DNA of 64,000 bases from Sphingomonas metalli (GCF_014641735.1 NZ_BMIH01000004.1:62001-126000), one strand, 5' to 3'; positions 24,934-33,538 are shown, counted from the first letter of the stretch. Numbers and translations: made by a program. Notes: a model not told the origin generated them from the letters alone.

Positions 24934-25383
24934 ATGACACTCAGCGCCCGCGCACTCGCTGCTGTTCTCCTGATCGCCCTCCCAGGCATCGCGTCGGCTG
25001 CGGCCGACATCGCCATGCACCGCGACCCCGGTTGCGGCTGTTGCGAGAAATGGGCTGCGCAGGTGCGCCAGCAGTTCGGCCGCAAGGTGCGCATCGTCGA
25101 CGATGCGAACCGAATGACGCTCCAGCGCCGCGTGGGCGTACCGGCCGCGCTCGCGTCGTGCCACACCGCCATTATCGACGGCATGGCGTTCGAGGGCCAT
25201 GTACCGATCGCTGACATGAAGCGCGCTTTGGTAGAGCGCCCCCGCGGAATGCGCGGGCTGGCGGTCGCCGGGATGCCGCTTGGCTCGCCGGGCATGGAAG
25301 TTCCGGGCGCGCGATCTCAGTCCTACGACGTGATCGCGTTCGGTCCAGCCGGGCAACGCCGCTACGCCCACCACGGGGCGTGA
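24934..25383 (+). CDS. DUF411 metal-binding protein
   Basis: A 149-residue exported protein with a signal peptide (cleavage near ASAA) and the DUF411 hallmark HRDPGCGCCEKW, a C-x-C-C site near residue 34, with a further Cys in ASCHTAIIDGM. DUF411 proteins occur in copper loci and probably bind Cu(I) in the periplasm. A C-terminal segment rich in Gly/Met (GMPLGSPGMEVPG) is conserved in the family. It follows the DUF305 gene by 77 bp. Confidence 0.87.
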   Translation: MTLSARALAAVLLIALPGIASAAADIAMHRDPGCGCCEKWAAQVRQQFGRKVRIVDDANRMTLQRRVGVPAALASCHTAIIDGMAFEGHVPIADMKRALVERPRGMRGLAVAGMPLGSPGMEVPGARSQSYDVIAFGPAGQRRYAHHGA

Positions 25384-25399
25384 GGCGAGCGCGAGAGCC

Positions 25400-26074
25400 G
25401 TGGGCGAGCGGCAGTCGCCAGCCCTTGAGCGCGACTTCGTGCCGGCGCTCGGCCGCCCGGAGCTGACCGGCCTTTACGACCGCGCGATTGCGCTACTGAC
25501 CCGCGAGCGACGCTGGCGAGCGGCGCTCTTGCACCTTGTCGCGCCCGCGGCCGGCGAGACGATCCTGGACGTCGGGTGCGGCACCGGCAGTTTCGCTATC
25601 CTGATGAAGCAAAGATGCGCGGACGCGCGGGTGATCGGCGTCGACCCAGACCCGGCAGTGCTGACCATCGCGAGCGGCAAGGCCGAGCGAGCCGGCGTCG
25701 CGATCGAAGCGCGGCAAGCGATGGGGGACGAGCTGGCCGCGATCGGCACCGGCCCGGTCGACAAGGCGACGTCGAGCCTCGTTTTCCATCAATGCCCGAT
25801 GCCGATGAAACGCGCGACCGTCGTCGCCATGCACAGGACGCTACGCGCAAGCGGCGCGCTGTTCGTCGCCGATTACGGCGAGCAGCGCAGCCGCATGATG
25901 CGCCTTCTGTTCCGGCAGGTGCAGCGGCTCGACGGCTACGCGAACACGCAACCGAATGCCGATGGCTTGCTGCCCCGCCTGTTCGCCGAGGCGGGCTTTC
26001 GGAAAGTCGTCGAGCACGAGGTGATTTCTACGCCGGCCGGGTCGATCTCGCTCTACTCGGCTCGCAAGGCATAG
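25400..26074 (+). CDS. Class I SAM-dependent methyltransferase
   Basis: A 224-residue soluble enzyme with the AdoMet-binding motif ILDVGCGTGSF (near residue 54), an acidic loop (GVDPDPAV near 79) and a second motif region ending KATSSLVFHQCPM. The best family resemblance is to UbiE/Methyltransf_25-type enzymes, which often accompany arsenic or mercury genes, but the substrate cannot be told. A GTG start is used 16 bases after the DUF411 stop, so co-transcription is likely. Confidence 0.8.
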   Translation: MGERQSPALERDFVPALGRPELTGLYDRAIALLTRERRWRAALLHLVAPAAGETILDVGCGTGSFAILMKQRCADARVIGVDPDPAVLTIASGKAERAGVAIEARQAMGDELAAIGTGPVDKATSSLVFHQCPMPMKRATVVAMHRTLRASGALFVADYGEQRSRMMRLLFRQVQRLDGYANTQPNADGLLPRLFAEAGFRKVVEHEVISTPAGSISLYSARKA

Positions 26075-26365
26075 CTGGGACGAGGAAAACGGCGGCGGTT
26101 GCCCGCCCCGTCCCCGATCGGTGCTTCAAGTCCGGCATCACGCGCGGGCTGGTGGCTCGTCATCGTGAAACGTCGCGACCGCACGTTCCGCATCACGGGC
26201 CTGACCTGGACTAAGACGAAAGACCTTCGCCTGGGGGGACCGCAATCGTCACCTCAGAAAGGATCACCAATCAGGTGCCCACGTTTCGCAAACAACGCGC
26301 GACACCGCTGCAATGAAATTCATATTGCAACCGATCATTCCGGCGCCGGCTTTTCACACAGGCTC

Positions 26366-27133
26366 TCAATGCGCCATCGACAGCGCGGCCGGGGCGAACA
26401 GCATCCACAGCGCCATCGCCACCATCATCAGGTTCTCGGTCAGCGAGATGAAGCCCAAGGGCACGTTGCTGCTGCCTCCGACGCACGCGCACTTCAGCTC
26501 GCGCTTGTCGAGGTAAACCGCCTTGAACACCGACACCGCTCCGATCGTGCCGATGACGAGTGCCACGGGGACCGACAGCCAGGTCATCGCGCTCGCGATC
26601 ATCAGCACGCCCGCGCCCCCTTCCGCGAAGGGGTATATATAGCCGTAGGGCACCCAGCGCTTGGCGAGGAGGTCGTAGTTGAGGAACATGGTCGAGAACT
26701 TCTCGACATCCTGCAGCTTCAGCAGCGCGAGCACGCACATCGAGAAGGCGATGAACCATTCGCCCGCTCGGATCGTGAAGGGTGTCCCGAGCACGGCGTA
26801 GCTGACGGCGAGCGCCATCAGCGCGGTCATCGAGAACACCGCGATCACCGGCTTGTAGCTGGTCTCGTCCTTGGCGGGCACATGGCCGCCGAAGAAGCGG
26901 GTCAGGTCGTCGTTACCGCCGACTCGCTCACCGACGATAAAGGTCTGCGGCGTGGTCTTTACGTCATGCTTCGTCTTGAACGCTTCCGTCTGCTCCTTCG
27001 TGCGCAGCCAGTGGTCCTCGACCTCATAGCCGTGTCGCTCGAGCTGCCATTTCGATTTCAGGCCGTAGGGGCAGGTGTGCTCGGGCATCACCATGCGGTA
27101 AAGCACCGCCTTCTTGGGCGCGGTGGTCGCCAT
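26366..27133 (-). CDS. Glutaredoxin-MauE fusion redox membrane protein
   Basis: A 255-residue protein in two parts: an N-terminal glutaredoxin-like domain (about 1-85) with CPYG near residue 25 and TPQTFIVGERVGG, then a MauE/DoxX-like membrane domain (about 95-250) with four helices and a conserved CACVGGSSNVPLG loop near the end. MauE-type proteins move disulfide electrons across the inner membrane. The start at 27133 has a good ribosome binding site (GGAGAAG); a longer open frame upstream overlaps the divergent regulator and is not used. It is controlled by a MerR-type promoter and a divergent regulator, so metal stress should induce it. Confidence 0.83.
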   Translation of the reverse strand: MATTAPKKAVLYRMVMPEHTCPYGLKSKWQLERHGYEVEDHWLRTKEQTEAFKTKHDVKTTPQTFIVGERVGGNDDLTRFFGGHVPAKDETSYKPVIAVFSMTALMALAVSYAVLGTPFTIRAGEWFIAFSMCVLALLKLQDVEKFSTMFLNYDLLAKRWVPYGYIYPFAEGGAGVLMIASAMTWLSVPVALVIGTIGAVSVFKAVYLDKRELKCACVGGSSNVPLGFISLTENLMMVAMALWMLFAPAALSMAH

Positions 27134-27160
27134 GTGGCTTCTCCAACTGCTTACCCACCC

Positions 27161-27192
27161 TATATAGAGTCTGTACCATAGTCCGGAGTCAA
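27161..27192 (-). promoter_or_regulatory. MerR-type promoter for the glutaredoxin-MauE gene
   Basis: On the minus strand, -35 TTGACT (27187-27192) and -10 TATATA (27161-27166) are separated by 20 bp, the over-long spacer typical of MerR-activated promoters. The spacer holds an imperfect dyad CTCCGGAC-TATG-GTACAGAC resembling MerR-family operators. The predicted start of transcription is about 20 bases before the gene's ATG, leaving room for its ribosome binding site. Confidence 0.75.
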
Positions 27193-27195
27193 GGC

Positions 27196-27603
27196 ATGGC
27201 GGGCATGACGATCGCGGGGCTTGCGCGCGAAGGCGGCGTGGGCGTCGAGACGGTGCGGTTCTACCAGCGTTGCAGGCTGCTCGCCACACCCGAGCGGCCG
27301 GGCGGATCGGGATCGAGCGGCGGTTTTCGCCGCTACGGCGCCGAAGACGTGCGACGGCTGCGCTTCATCCGATCGGCGCAGGCGGCCGGGTTCACGCTGG
27401 AGCAGATTAGGGAACTGCTAGCGCTGAACGCGACCGACGATCGAGCCCGCGCACGCCAGCTCGCCAAAGAGCGCGTCGCTGCGCTGGAGGTCAAGATTAA
27501 GGAGCTGGAGCGGGTGCGCGCGTCGCTGCGTCGCCTCGCGCGCGAATGCGGATGGGGCTCAGAAGGCCCCTGCCCCATCCTAACCGCGTTCGACGCATCG
27601 TAA
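27196..27603 (+). CDS. MerR-family metal regulator with CueR-like cysteine spacing
   Basis: A 135-residue regulator with the winged helix-turn-helix (about 1-70; TIAGLAREGGVGVETVRFYQ), a dimerisation helix (about 85-117) and a metal loop with C118 and C126 (C-x7-C). MerR has a third Cys at about position 82; here that position is Asp, so the Hg(II) site is incomplete. Spacing C-x7-C is that of CueR, a Cu(I)/Ag(I) sensor. It is divergent from the glutaredoxin-MauE gene and would bind the 20-bp-spacer promoter between them. Which metal it senses is inferred only from the Cys pattern. Confidence 0.85.
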   Translation: MAGMTIAGLAREGGVGVETVRFYQRCRLLATPERPGGSGSSGGFRRYGAEDVRRLRFIRSAQAAGFTLEQIRELLALNATDDRARARQLAKERVAALEVKIKELERVRASLRRLARECGWGSEGPCPILTAFDAS

Positions 27604-27610
27604 CGCGACC

Positions 27611-29539
27611 TTACGCAACACGCCGGAGACCGGCCTTCTGCTTCCGCCGGTTCCAAGCGAACCCAATCGCGATGGCGACAGCCACGAGGAGCTGCGCCAA
27701 AAACGATTGCCAAGTGGGGAACAGCCCCAACATGGACAGGCGCGGCACGTCCGCCAGCGGCGCGATGTCGATGATGCCGGCTTCCTGGAGGGCGGCGACG
27801 CCCTTGCCCGCGAGCACCACTGTCAGCACCGCCATCAGCCATGAGCTGTAGCGGAAGAACCGCGCGATCGGCAGCTTGCGGCTGTAGCGGAGCATGGCCC
27901 AGGCGATCACGCTGAGCAACGCGACCGCCGACCCGGCCCCTGCGAGCAACATCGCATTGTCGCCTTGCGCCGAAAGGGCGGCGTAGAACAGGATCGTCTC
28001 GAAAACCTCCCGATAGACCACCACGAAAGCGAGCCCGAACAGGAACCAGCCCGACCCGCCGCCTAGAGCCCGCGCCATCTTCTCGCGGATGTAGCGTTGC
28101 CACTGATCGGCCTGCGCCTTGCCGTGCATCCAAATTCCGACCGAGAGCAGCACGATCGCGGCGAACAGCGACCCGAACCCTTCCGTTAGTTCGCGGCTCG
28201 CACCGCTGATCCCGATCGCATAGGTGGCGACCGCCCAGGTGAGCGCGCCGGCGACGAGCGCGCCGATCCAGCCGCCATGCACATAGGGCAGCGCCTCGCC
28301 GCGCTCGGCTTTGCGGAGGAACGCGATCATGGCGACGACGATGAGCAGGGCTTCGAGCCCTTCGCGCAGCAGGATCGTGAACGCGCCCAGGAAGGTGGAG
28401 GCTTGCGTGGCGCTATCGGGCGCGAGCGCGGCTTCCGCGTCATCGAACAGGCCGCCCAGCACAGACACCCGTTCGGCGAGATCGTCGGTCGACGCGCCGC
28501 GATCGACGGCGGCGCGATATTCGCCCATCGCACCTTCGATCCGGTTCATCAGCGTCGCGTCGCGCGCGGTAAGCGTCGGCTCGACCGGCTCGAACCCGTC
28601 GAGATAGGCCGCCAGCGCCAGCTCCCTTGCGCCGTGCGCGTCGCCGCGCCGGGCCGCGTCCAGGCTGGCGGCGAGCTTGGCGCGCGCGACCGCGAGCGAG
28701 GCCGGCGCTTGTTGCACGACCGCTTTCGGGTGACGGCGCAAATAGGCCATGACTGCGTTCGCCTTGGCGTCGCCGATCGAGCCGGCGAGCGCGGCCGGGG
28801 TGAGCCCGACAAGGGTTTTCAGATCCGGAATACGCTGGCGCAGCGAGGGGTCCGACTTCCACAGCCGCTCGCCATCGCGCGCCTGTTCGTCGGTGAACGC
28901 GAACTCCCCGGCGCGGAACGCGACCGCCCAGCGTTGATCGTTCGGCAGATCGGCGAAGCTTTGCATCGCCGTCCCGTCGAGTCCTTGCGTCACCACCTGA
29001 TAGAGCGCGAACACGCTGCGCTGACGCGCGCGCCCTAGATCCGTGAACGCGATCGGCGGAGTCGAGAGTTTGGCGGCATCGGAGCCATGCCCGTCGCCCG
29101 TCATGCCGTGGCAGGCCGAGCAGGTTTGCCGGAACAGGGCTTGGCCCGAAGCGAGGTCCGGGGCCTTGTCCGGCGCGAGCGGCACCGGGAAGGCGCGTAG
29201 CAGATCGACCGCGAGCCCGTGCGCGATCGTCGCGACCTGTTCGGCCGAGCCCTTTCGGGCGATCACCGCCTGGAGATTGGCGACCCCCTGGACGAGCGCT
29301 TGCCGTTCCGGCTTTGGCGGCAGCGCCTGGAGCCGCGCCGCGACGGACGCGGCGAACTCGTTCATCTCGGCATATTCCGACGCGCTCTTGACCCGGCCAC
29401 CCTCGACCGCGCCGCCGTAATCCACCGCCATGTAGTCGAGCAGTCGCCAAGCCGTTTGCACGTCGGCGGGTTGGGCCAACGCCGCGGCGGGGAACAGCGC
29501 CAGGAGGACGGCCGCGAGCCGGATCAGAAGCACACGCAT
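27611..29539 (-). CDS. Cytochrome c-FTR1 family iron/lead permease
   Basis: A 642-residue protein: a signal peptide, a periplasmic part with a cytochrome c motif CSACHG (near 142), a helical linker, and a C-terminal FTR1 permease domain (about 375-640) with seven hydrophobic helices and two RExxE motifs, LREGLEALLIV and YREVFETILF, which bind Fe(III) in FTR1. Such fused permeases occur as EfeU-like iron importers and as PbrT in lead-resistance loci. The start ATG overlaps the stop of the CDF gene as TGATG, so it is the second gene of an operon under the PbrR/CadR-like regulator. Confidence 0.85.
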   Translation of the reverse strand: MRVLLIRLAAVLLALFPAAALAQPADVQTAWRLLDYMAVDYGGAVEGGRVKSASEYAEMNEFAASVAARLQALPPKPERQALVQGVANLQAVIARKGSAEQVATIAHGLAVDLLRAFPVPLAPDKAPDLASGQALFRQTCSACHGMTGDGHGSDAAKLSTPPIAFTDLGRARQRSVFALYQVVTQGLDGTAMQSFADLPNDQRWAVAFRAGEFAFTDEQARDGERLWKSDPSLRQRIPDLKTLVGLTPAALAGSIGDAKANAVMAYLRRHPKAVVQQAPASLAVARAKLAASLDAARRGDAHGARELALAAYLDGFEPVEPTLTARDATLMNRIEGAMGEYRAAVDRGASTDDLAERVSVLGGLFDDAEAALAPDSATQASTFLGAFTILLREGLEALLIVVAMIAFLRKAERGEALPYVHGGWIGALVAGALTWAVATYAIGISGASRELTEGFGSLFAAIVLLSVGIWMHGKAQADQWQRYIREKMARALGGGSGWFLFGLAFVVVYREVFETILFYAALSAQGDNAMLLAGAGSAVALLSVIAWAMLRYSRKLPIARFFRYSSWLMAVLTVVLAGKGVAALQEAGIIDIAPLADVPRLSMLGLFPTWQSFLAQLLVAVAIAIGFAWNRRKQKAGLRRVA

Positions 29540-30165
29540 CACAGCTCCCCCAGCTCGCGCCGCGCGCCGGTGACGATTTCATAGGCGGAGTGGAGGAACA
29601 GCAGCGCGATCACGCCGGCGACGGCGAGGTCCGGCCAAGCTTTTCCCGTCCACGCCACCAGCCCGGCCGCGGCGATCACGGCTACGTTGGCGAGCGCGTC
29701 GTTGCGGCTGAACAGCCAGATCGCGCGGACATTGGCGTCGCCTTCCCGGAAGCGGGCGAGCAGCAGCGCCGAGCCGACATTGATCGCGAGCGCGACGACG
29801 CCGATCGCGCCCATCAGCTCGGCATCGGGCGCGGTCGCGTTGAGCGCGCGCCAGATCGCGAAGCCGATCACGCCGACCCCGAGTGCGCCAAGGAACAGCC
29901 CTTGGGACAGGGCCACGCGCGCGCGCGCCCGCGCCGACCAAGCGAGCGCGAGCAGGCCGAGTAGGCTGATCGACCCATCCCCGAGGAAATCGAGCGAGTC
30001 GGCTTTCAACGCCTGACTATCGGCGAGGAACCCGCCGATCAGCTCGGCGACGCCAAAGCCGAGGTTCAGCACCACGACCATGAGCAGGGCATGGCGGTAG
30101 GCGGGGTCATGTTGAGCGCGGGCCGGCGAGCCGGTGCAGGCGCAGCTTGCTTCGTTGGACGTCAT
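29539..30165 (-). CDS. Cation diffusion facilitator-type transporter
   Basis: A 208-residue protein with a cysteine-bearing N-terminus (NEASCACTG) and six hydrophobic helices. Helix 2 carries DSLDFLGD and helix 5 NDALANVAVI, the paired Asp-rich motifs of the zinc/cadmium-type site in CDF transporters. There is no C-terminal cytosolic domain, so it is a short CDF form. It exports divalent metal by proton antiport at the inner membrane. It is the first gene of an operon with the FTR1 permease, divergent from a MerR-family regulator. Confidence 0.85.
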   Translation of the reverse strand: MTSNEASCACTGSPARAQHDPAYRHALLMVVVLNLGFGVAELIGGFLADSQALKADSLDFLGDGSISLLGLLALAWSARARARVALSQGLFLGALGVGVIGFAIWRALNATAPDAELMGAIGVVALAINVGSALLLARFREGDANVRAIWLFSRNDALANVAVIAAAGLVAWTGKAWPDLAVAGVIALLFLHSAYEIVTGARRELGEL

Positions 30166-30175
30166 GGCTACTTCC

Positions 30176-30207
30176 CTAAAACCTCTAGCTGCTGTAGGAG
30201 CAAGCAA
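30176..30207 (-). promoter_or_regulatory. MerR/PbrR-type promoter for the CDF-FTR1 operon
   Basis: Minus strand -35 TTGCTT (30202-30207), 20-bp spacer with the dyad-like CTCCTACAGCAGCTAGAG, and -10 TTTTAG (30176-30181). This resembles CadR/PbrR operators (CTATAG-TAACTAGAG type). The predicted transcript would begin only a few bases before the ATG at 30165, so it would be nearly leaderless unless the start codon lies further in. Confidence 0.6.
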
Positions 30208-30241
30208 AATCTACGACTCGTTCGCATTAGCAGGATCAAAA

Positions 30242-30661
30242 ATGATGACCGCGCCCGTGATGATCGGCCAACTTGCGCGCGCGACTGCGACAAAGGTGAC
30301 GACCATCCGCTTCTATGAGTCGATCGGGTTGCTGCCTGCGCCGCCTCGCACGGACTCAGGCAGGCGAACGTACGATAGGAGCGACGTTGAGCGACTTCAT
30401 TTCATCCGCAATGGCAGACGGCTAGGCTTCTCGATCGACGAACTCCGCTCCCTGATCGACTTGCAGGAGAATCCGGTTCGAGATTGCGCCGCAGCATCCG
30501 TGATCGCTGCGCGGCATTTGGCGGAAGTGGAAGAGAAACTGTCTCAGCTCGCGGCGCTCCGGGACGAGTTGAAGGTATTCGCGCATAGCTGCAACCGATC
30601 AACCGCCGCCGAGTGCAAGATCATTCAGGGCATCGGTGGCATGCGCGCCCAGGCAAACTAG
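30242..30661 (+). CDS. MerR-family regulator, PbrR/CadR/ZntR type
   Basis: A 139-residue regulator with winged helix-turn-helix (about 1-75; MIGQLARATATKVTTIRFYE), dimerisation helix (about 85-115) and three Cys at 82, 117 and 125, the set used by divalent-metal sensors of this family (Pb, Cd, Zn). Two adjacent ATGs are possible; both are preceded by AGGA. It is divergent from the CDF-FTR1 operon, which it should activate on metal binding. Its stop overlaps the end of the convergent protease gene. Confidence 0.87.
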   Translation: MMTAPVMIGQLARATATKVTTIRFYESIGLLPAPPRTDSGRRTYDRSDVERLHFIRNGRRLGFSIDELRSLIDLQENPVRDCAAASVIAARHLAEVEEKLSQLAALRDELKVFAHSCNRSTAAECKIIQGIGGMRAQAN

Positions 30662-31896
30662 AAATAGTTGGCGAGTGTGAGGTCGCGCTTGGACCCCGTA
30701 TCGGTCCCAAGCTCTACGCGGGTGCCCGGAAGGCCGTACCGCCATCGCCACAGCGTGCCATGGGTATAATCCGCATCGATGGGATGACCGTTGACTGTGA
30801 CGATCCGTTCCCCGACCGCCCAGCCGTTCTTCTCCGCGGGGCTGTTCGCCGCGACATGGACCACAGTGAGCGCGGTTGAGGAAGTGGCGACCCCGAGGCC
30901 GCTGCGATCCTTCAGCATGGGCAGACGATGACGAGGATCGAGCGGACGTAGCCACACGAATCCCGCCGTCACATCGAACACGACGTCGAATTGCGCGATG
31001 AGCGGCAACCCGATGTTGCCGACCGTGCTTGTTCCGAGCCAGTTCCTCATTCCCAGCGTGGGGATGCTCGCAGCGCCCAATCCTTCGATCTTGATGTCGG
31101 GGACCGTGAAGATGTCGTTAATCGTGACGCCATCGACGCCGCCAAGCGCCGCAGTCGAAACGGCCTTGCCTTTCAGCAGACCTTGATCGCGGACGTAGGC
31201 GGACGAGAGCATCAGCGCCGCGGAACTGCCCAGATCGATCATGAGTGGAACAGGAGCCAAGCCCGCAACGGAGGCTCGAATGAATAGCTCCTGCTTCGTT
31301 CCCCGCCCAAGCATGACCCGCTTCCAGTCGGAACCGGCCAGAAATGTCCCCGACTTGGCGACCGCCAACCGCCTATCTCCGAAATCAAGCGCGATGCAGC
31401 TCCCCTTGAACACATCGGCGCCGAGCAGGATGTCGAGCGGCCTACCGAAGGCCGCTGAAATCGCGCCGAGGTCAGCCACGACGGCGAAAGGCAACCGTCG
31501 TGTTTCACGGGCGAGAAGCACGTTGATATCGCGCACCAGCATCACAGGAGCCTTAGCGCTCAGCCCGCTGATCATGCGGCGCTCGCCAGTCAGGCCGAGC
31601 CTCGCCGCCAGTGCCGGACTCATGATCGACGCCCCGCTGCCGCTGTCGAGCACCGCTCGCACCGGCACCCCGCCCACGTCCGCGGCGACCAGGAGCATAC
31701 CGCCCGTTCCGATCTCCAGCGGCTCCCATGCGAGCGGAGACGAACCGAAATTCCACGAGCGCTCGGAAGCCGAACCCGCGAAGGCAGGCGGGCCGATCAA
31801 GAGCCCTGCCCCGCCGGCCAGAACCTGCCCACACAAGGACCGCCGGGAAATATCGATCGCTTCAACACGAGCCGTCGCCAACGAGCCGTCTCCCAC
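30658..31896 (-). CDS. Retropepsin-like aspartic protease with C-terminal PDZ domain
   Basis: A 412-residue exported protein with a twin-arginine-like signal (ISRRSLCGQVLAGGAGLL). Two pepsin-like halves carry active-site-type motifs: VLDSGSGASIMS (near 85) and the variant MIDLGSSAALML (near 220), where the usual D-[ST]-G is altered to D-L-G. A PDZ-like domain occupies the last 100 residues (SPAEKNGWAVGERIVTVNGH). It may be a periplasmic protease or a regulator of envelope proteins. The changed second site suggests reduced or one-sided activity, as in some single-site retropepsins. It ends convergently with the regulator gene. Confidence 0.78.
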   Translation of the reverse strand: MGDGSLATARVEAIDISRRSLCGQVLAGGAGLLIGPPAFAGSASERSWNFGSSPLAWEPLEIGTGGMLLVAADVGGVPVRAVLDSGSGASIMSPALAARLGLTGERRMISGLSAKAPVMLVRDINVLLARETRRLPFAVVADLGAISAAFGRPLDILLGADVFKGSCIALDFGDRRLAVAKSGTFLAGSDWKRVMLGRGTKQELFIRASVAGLAPVPLMIDLGSSAALMLSSAYVRDQGLLKGKAVSTAALGGVDGVTINDIFTVPDIKIEGLGAASIPTLGMRNWLGTSTVGNIGLPLIAQFDVVFDVTAGFVWLRPLDPRHRLPMLKDRSGLGVATSSTALTVVHVAANSPAEKNGWAVGERIVTVNGHPIDADYTHGTLWRWRYGLPGTRVELGTDTGSKRDLTLANYF

Positions 31897-31978
31897 CTCT
31901 CGCCTTAGCGAGCGAGAATCCGATACATGCTCTAGCCACTAGAGGATCAAGGGCTTCGCAGCCCTCTACATGAAACCG

Positions 31979-32788
31979 TCAGAAGCGTTTTGAGAATCCG
32001 GCGGCAACGAAGGGATGAGGCGGTGTCGATCCTGCCACGCCCGTTCCGACGCTGAGATCGAGCTGAATATCGTGCCCGATGATGAAGGCGCCCCCGGTAT
32101 CGACGATCATCGACGTCTTGCCGTTCTTTTCCTCGGGCGTTTGGACACCCGTATCGACGAGAAAGTTAACGACCTTGCTGGGATTGAAATTGAGCGTCGC
32201 GGCGAACAGCCCCGCTGTGTAAGTGCGTCGCAACTCATCCTGATATACACCGACGCCGACGTTTGGATTGAGCGACCATTTGTCCGCGAAGTTCCAGTCC
32301 GCCGCCATCCGGAAGTCGCCGGTGGCGCGCGTGTTTCGGAAGTCGCCAGAACCCGAGGGCGGGAACACACGCACGATCGCGCCCACCGAAGGCTGCTTCG
32401 ATCCCACCGCATCGACAAAGTTGTATTTCAGGCCGATCGATGTGGGCGCCAACCCATGCGAGTGCGTCGTGCCTAGCACGGGATCGACCTGCTTCTCCCA
32501 GGTATAGCCGTTGCCCTCGACCCGCACCTCCCATTTTTCCGCAAAGCCATGGCGGAGCAGCGTCGGGATTAAGGTGGTGCGATCGTCGCCACCTTGACGA
32601 AACTCCCGCTGGAATGCGGTTTCGATCTGAAAGTGCCCACGTCCGACCGTGGTGCTGCCGTCCGCGATCCCCGGCCGATCGGGATTGATATAATCATCGT
32701 CAGGCCCCGCGAGCGCAGGAGTCGATAGCGATGCCAGGCAACCGAACACCAGCCACGTCAACGAGGCTTTCAGTGAAGCACACGGCAT
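31979..32788 (-). CDS. Outer-membrane transporter-like protein (MetA-pathway family)
   Basis: A 269-residue protein with a signal peptide (cleavage near ALAG) and alternating strands of a small outer-membrane barrel. DRPGIADGSTTVGRGHFQIE near the mature N-terminus and the terminal aromatic GFSKRF are typical of PF13557-type proteins, first linked to phenol degradation but widespread in metal and solvent loci. The ATG at 32788 is used because the signal peptide starts there. The substrate is unknown. Confidence 0.72.
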   Translation of the reverse strand: MPCASLKASLTWLVFGCLASLSTPALAGPDDDYINPDRPGIADGSTTVGRGHFQIETAFQREFRQGGDDRTTLIPTLLRHGFAEKWEVRVEGNGYTWEKQVDPVLGTTHSHGLAPTSIGLKYNFVDAVGSKQPSVGAIVRVFPPSGSGDFRNTRATGDFRMAADWNFADKWSLNPNVGVGVYQDELRRTYTAGLFAATLNFNPSKVVNFLVDTGVQTPEEKNGKTSMIVDTGGAFIIGHDIQLDLSVGTGVAGSTPPHPFVAAGFSKRF

Positions 32789-32980
32789 AAGGCAGGAGCT
32801 CCGATAAGGTGCCTTTCTGGCTTTATAGCGTAGCACGACAAGCCGATTATCAGCTTCGCGCTGCCTACAAACGGTGTCACAACCAGCCGGTTGGACGCCG
32901 GCAGCCCGACGCGGCTCCTCGCGTTCTCAAGTGTCAAAACTTCGTCGCGAAGATGCTGACCGAAAGCGGCCAATTGCCGG

Positions 32981-33538
32981 CTACTCGATTATATTTTCGG
33001 GAGACGGGGCCCGCACCCTGTGAAACGCCGTGACCCGCTTCACCTGCGCGATACTGCATCCGGCGAGTTCAGCCGTTCGCGCGATGCTCATTCCCGTTTC
33101 ACGAAGGCCGATGATGCGCCGGTGCAACACGAGATCCGGCTTGCGGCCGTTATATCGCCCGGCCCGCTTGGCGATCTCTATACCCTCGCGTTGACGCTCG
33201 CGCCGGGTTTCATAATCGTCCCGGGCCGTCTGCAGCGCAACTCGCAGCAGCATGTCCTGCACCGCCTCCAGCACGATGCGCGCTACTCCGCCGCTGTCGG
33301 TTACGAGATCGGACAGGTCGACGATGCCCGGGACTGCCAGGCGCGCGCCCTTGGCCCGGATCGTCGCCACGAGCAGTTCGGCTTCGGCGAGCGGGAGATA
33401 GACCGAGGCAACATAGTAGCCGGTTGCTCGTGCGCCTGTGACGATGGCCTCCTGCCTTGCGAGGTCCTGTTCGTCGGTGCTGACGCGCAGGTAGACACGC
33501 GCGACCGTCACTTCCCGCCCTTCCCTGATGACGTTCAT
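32981..33538 (-). CDS. Atypical serine recombinase (resolvase/invertase family)
   Basis: A 185-residue protein with the resolvase start VARVYLRVSTDEQDLARQE, giving the nucleophile Ser20, and a C-terminal helix-turn-helix (about 145-175; GLRETGMSIARTAELAGCSI). The middle is unusual: the DR-x-x-R motif that normally positions the second catalytic arginines is not present, replaced by GIVDLSDLVTDSGGVARIVL. It may be a divergent or inactive recombinase. It lies at the edge of the VapBC-SPARTA block and could have mobilised it. Confidence 0.8.
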   Translation of the reverse strand: MNVIREGREVTVARVYLRVSTDEQDLARQEAIVTGARATGYYVASVYLPLAEAELLVATIRAKGARLAVPGIVDLSDLVTDSGGVARIVLEAVQDMLLRVALQTARDDYETRRERQREGIEIAKRAGRYNGRKPDLVLHRRIIGLRETGMSIARTAELAGCSIAQVKRVTAFHRVRAPSPENIIE

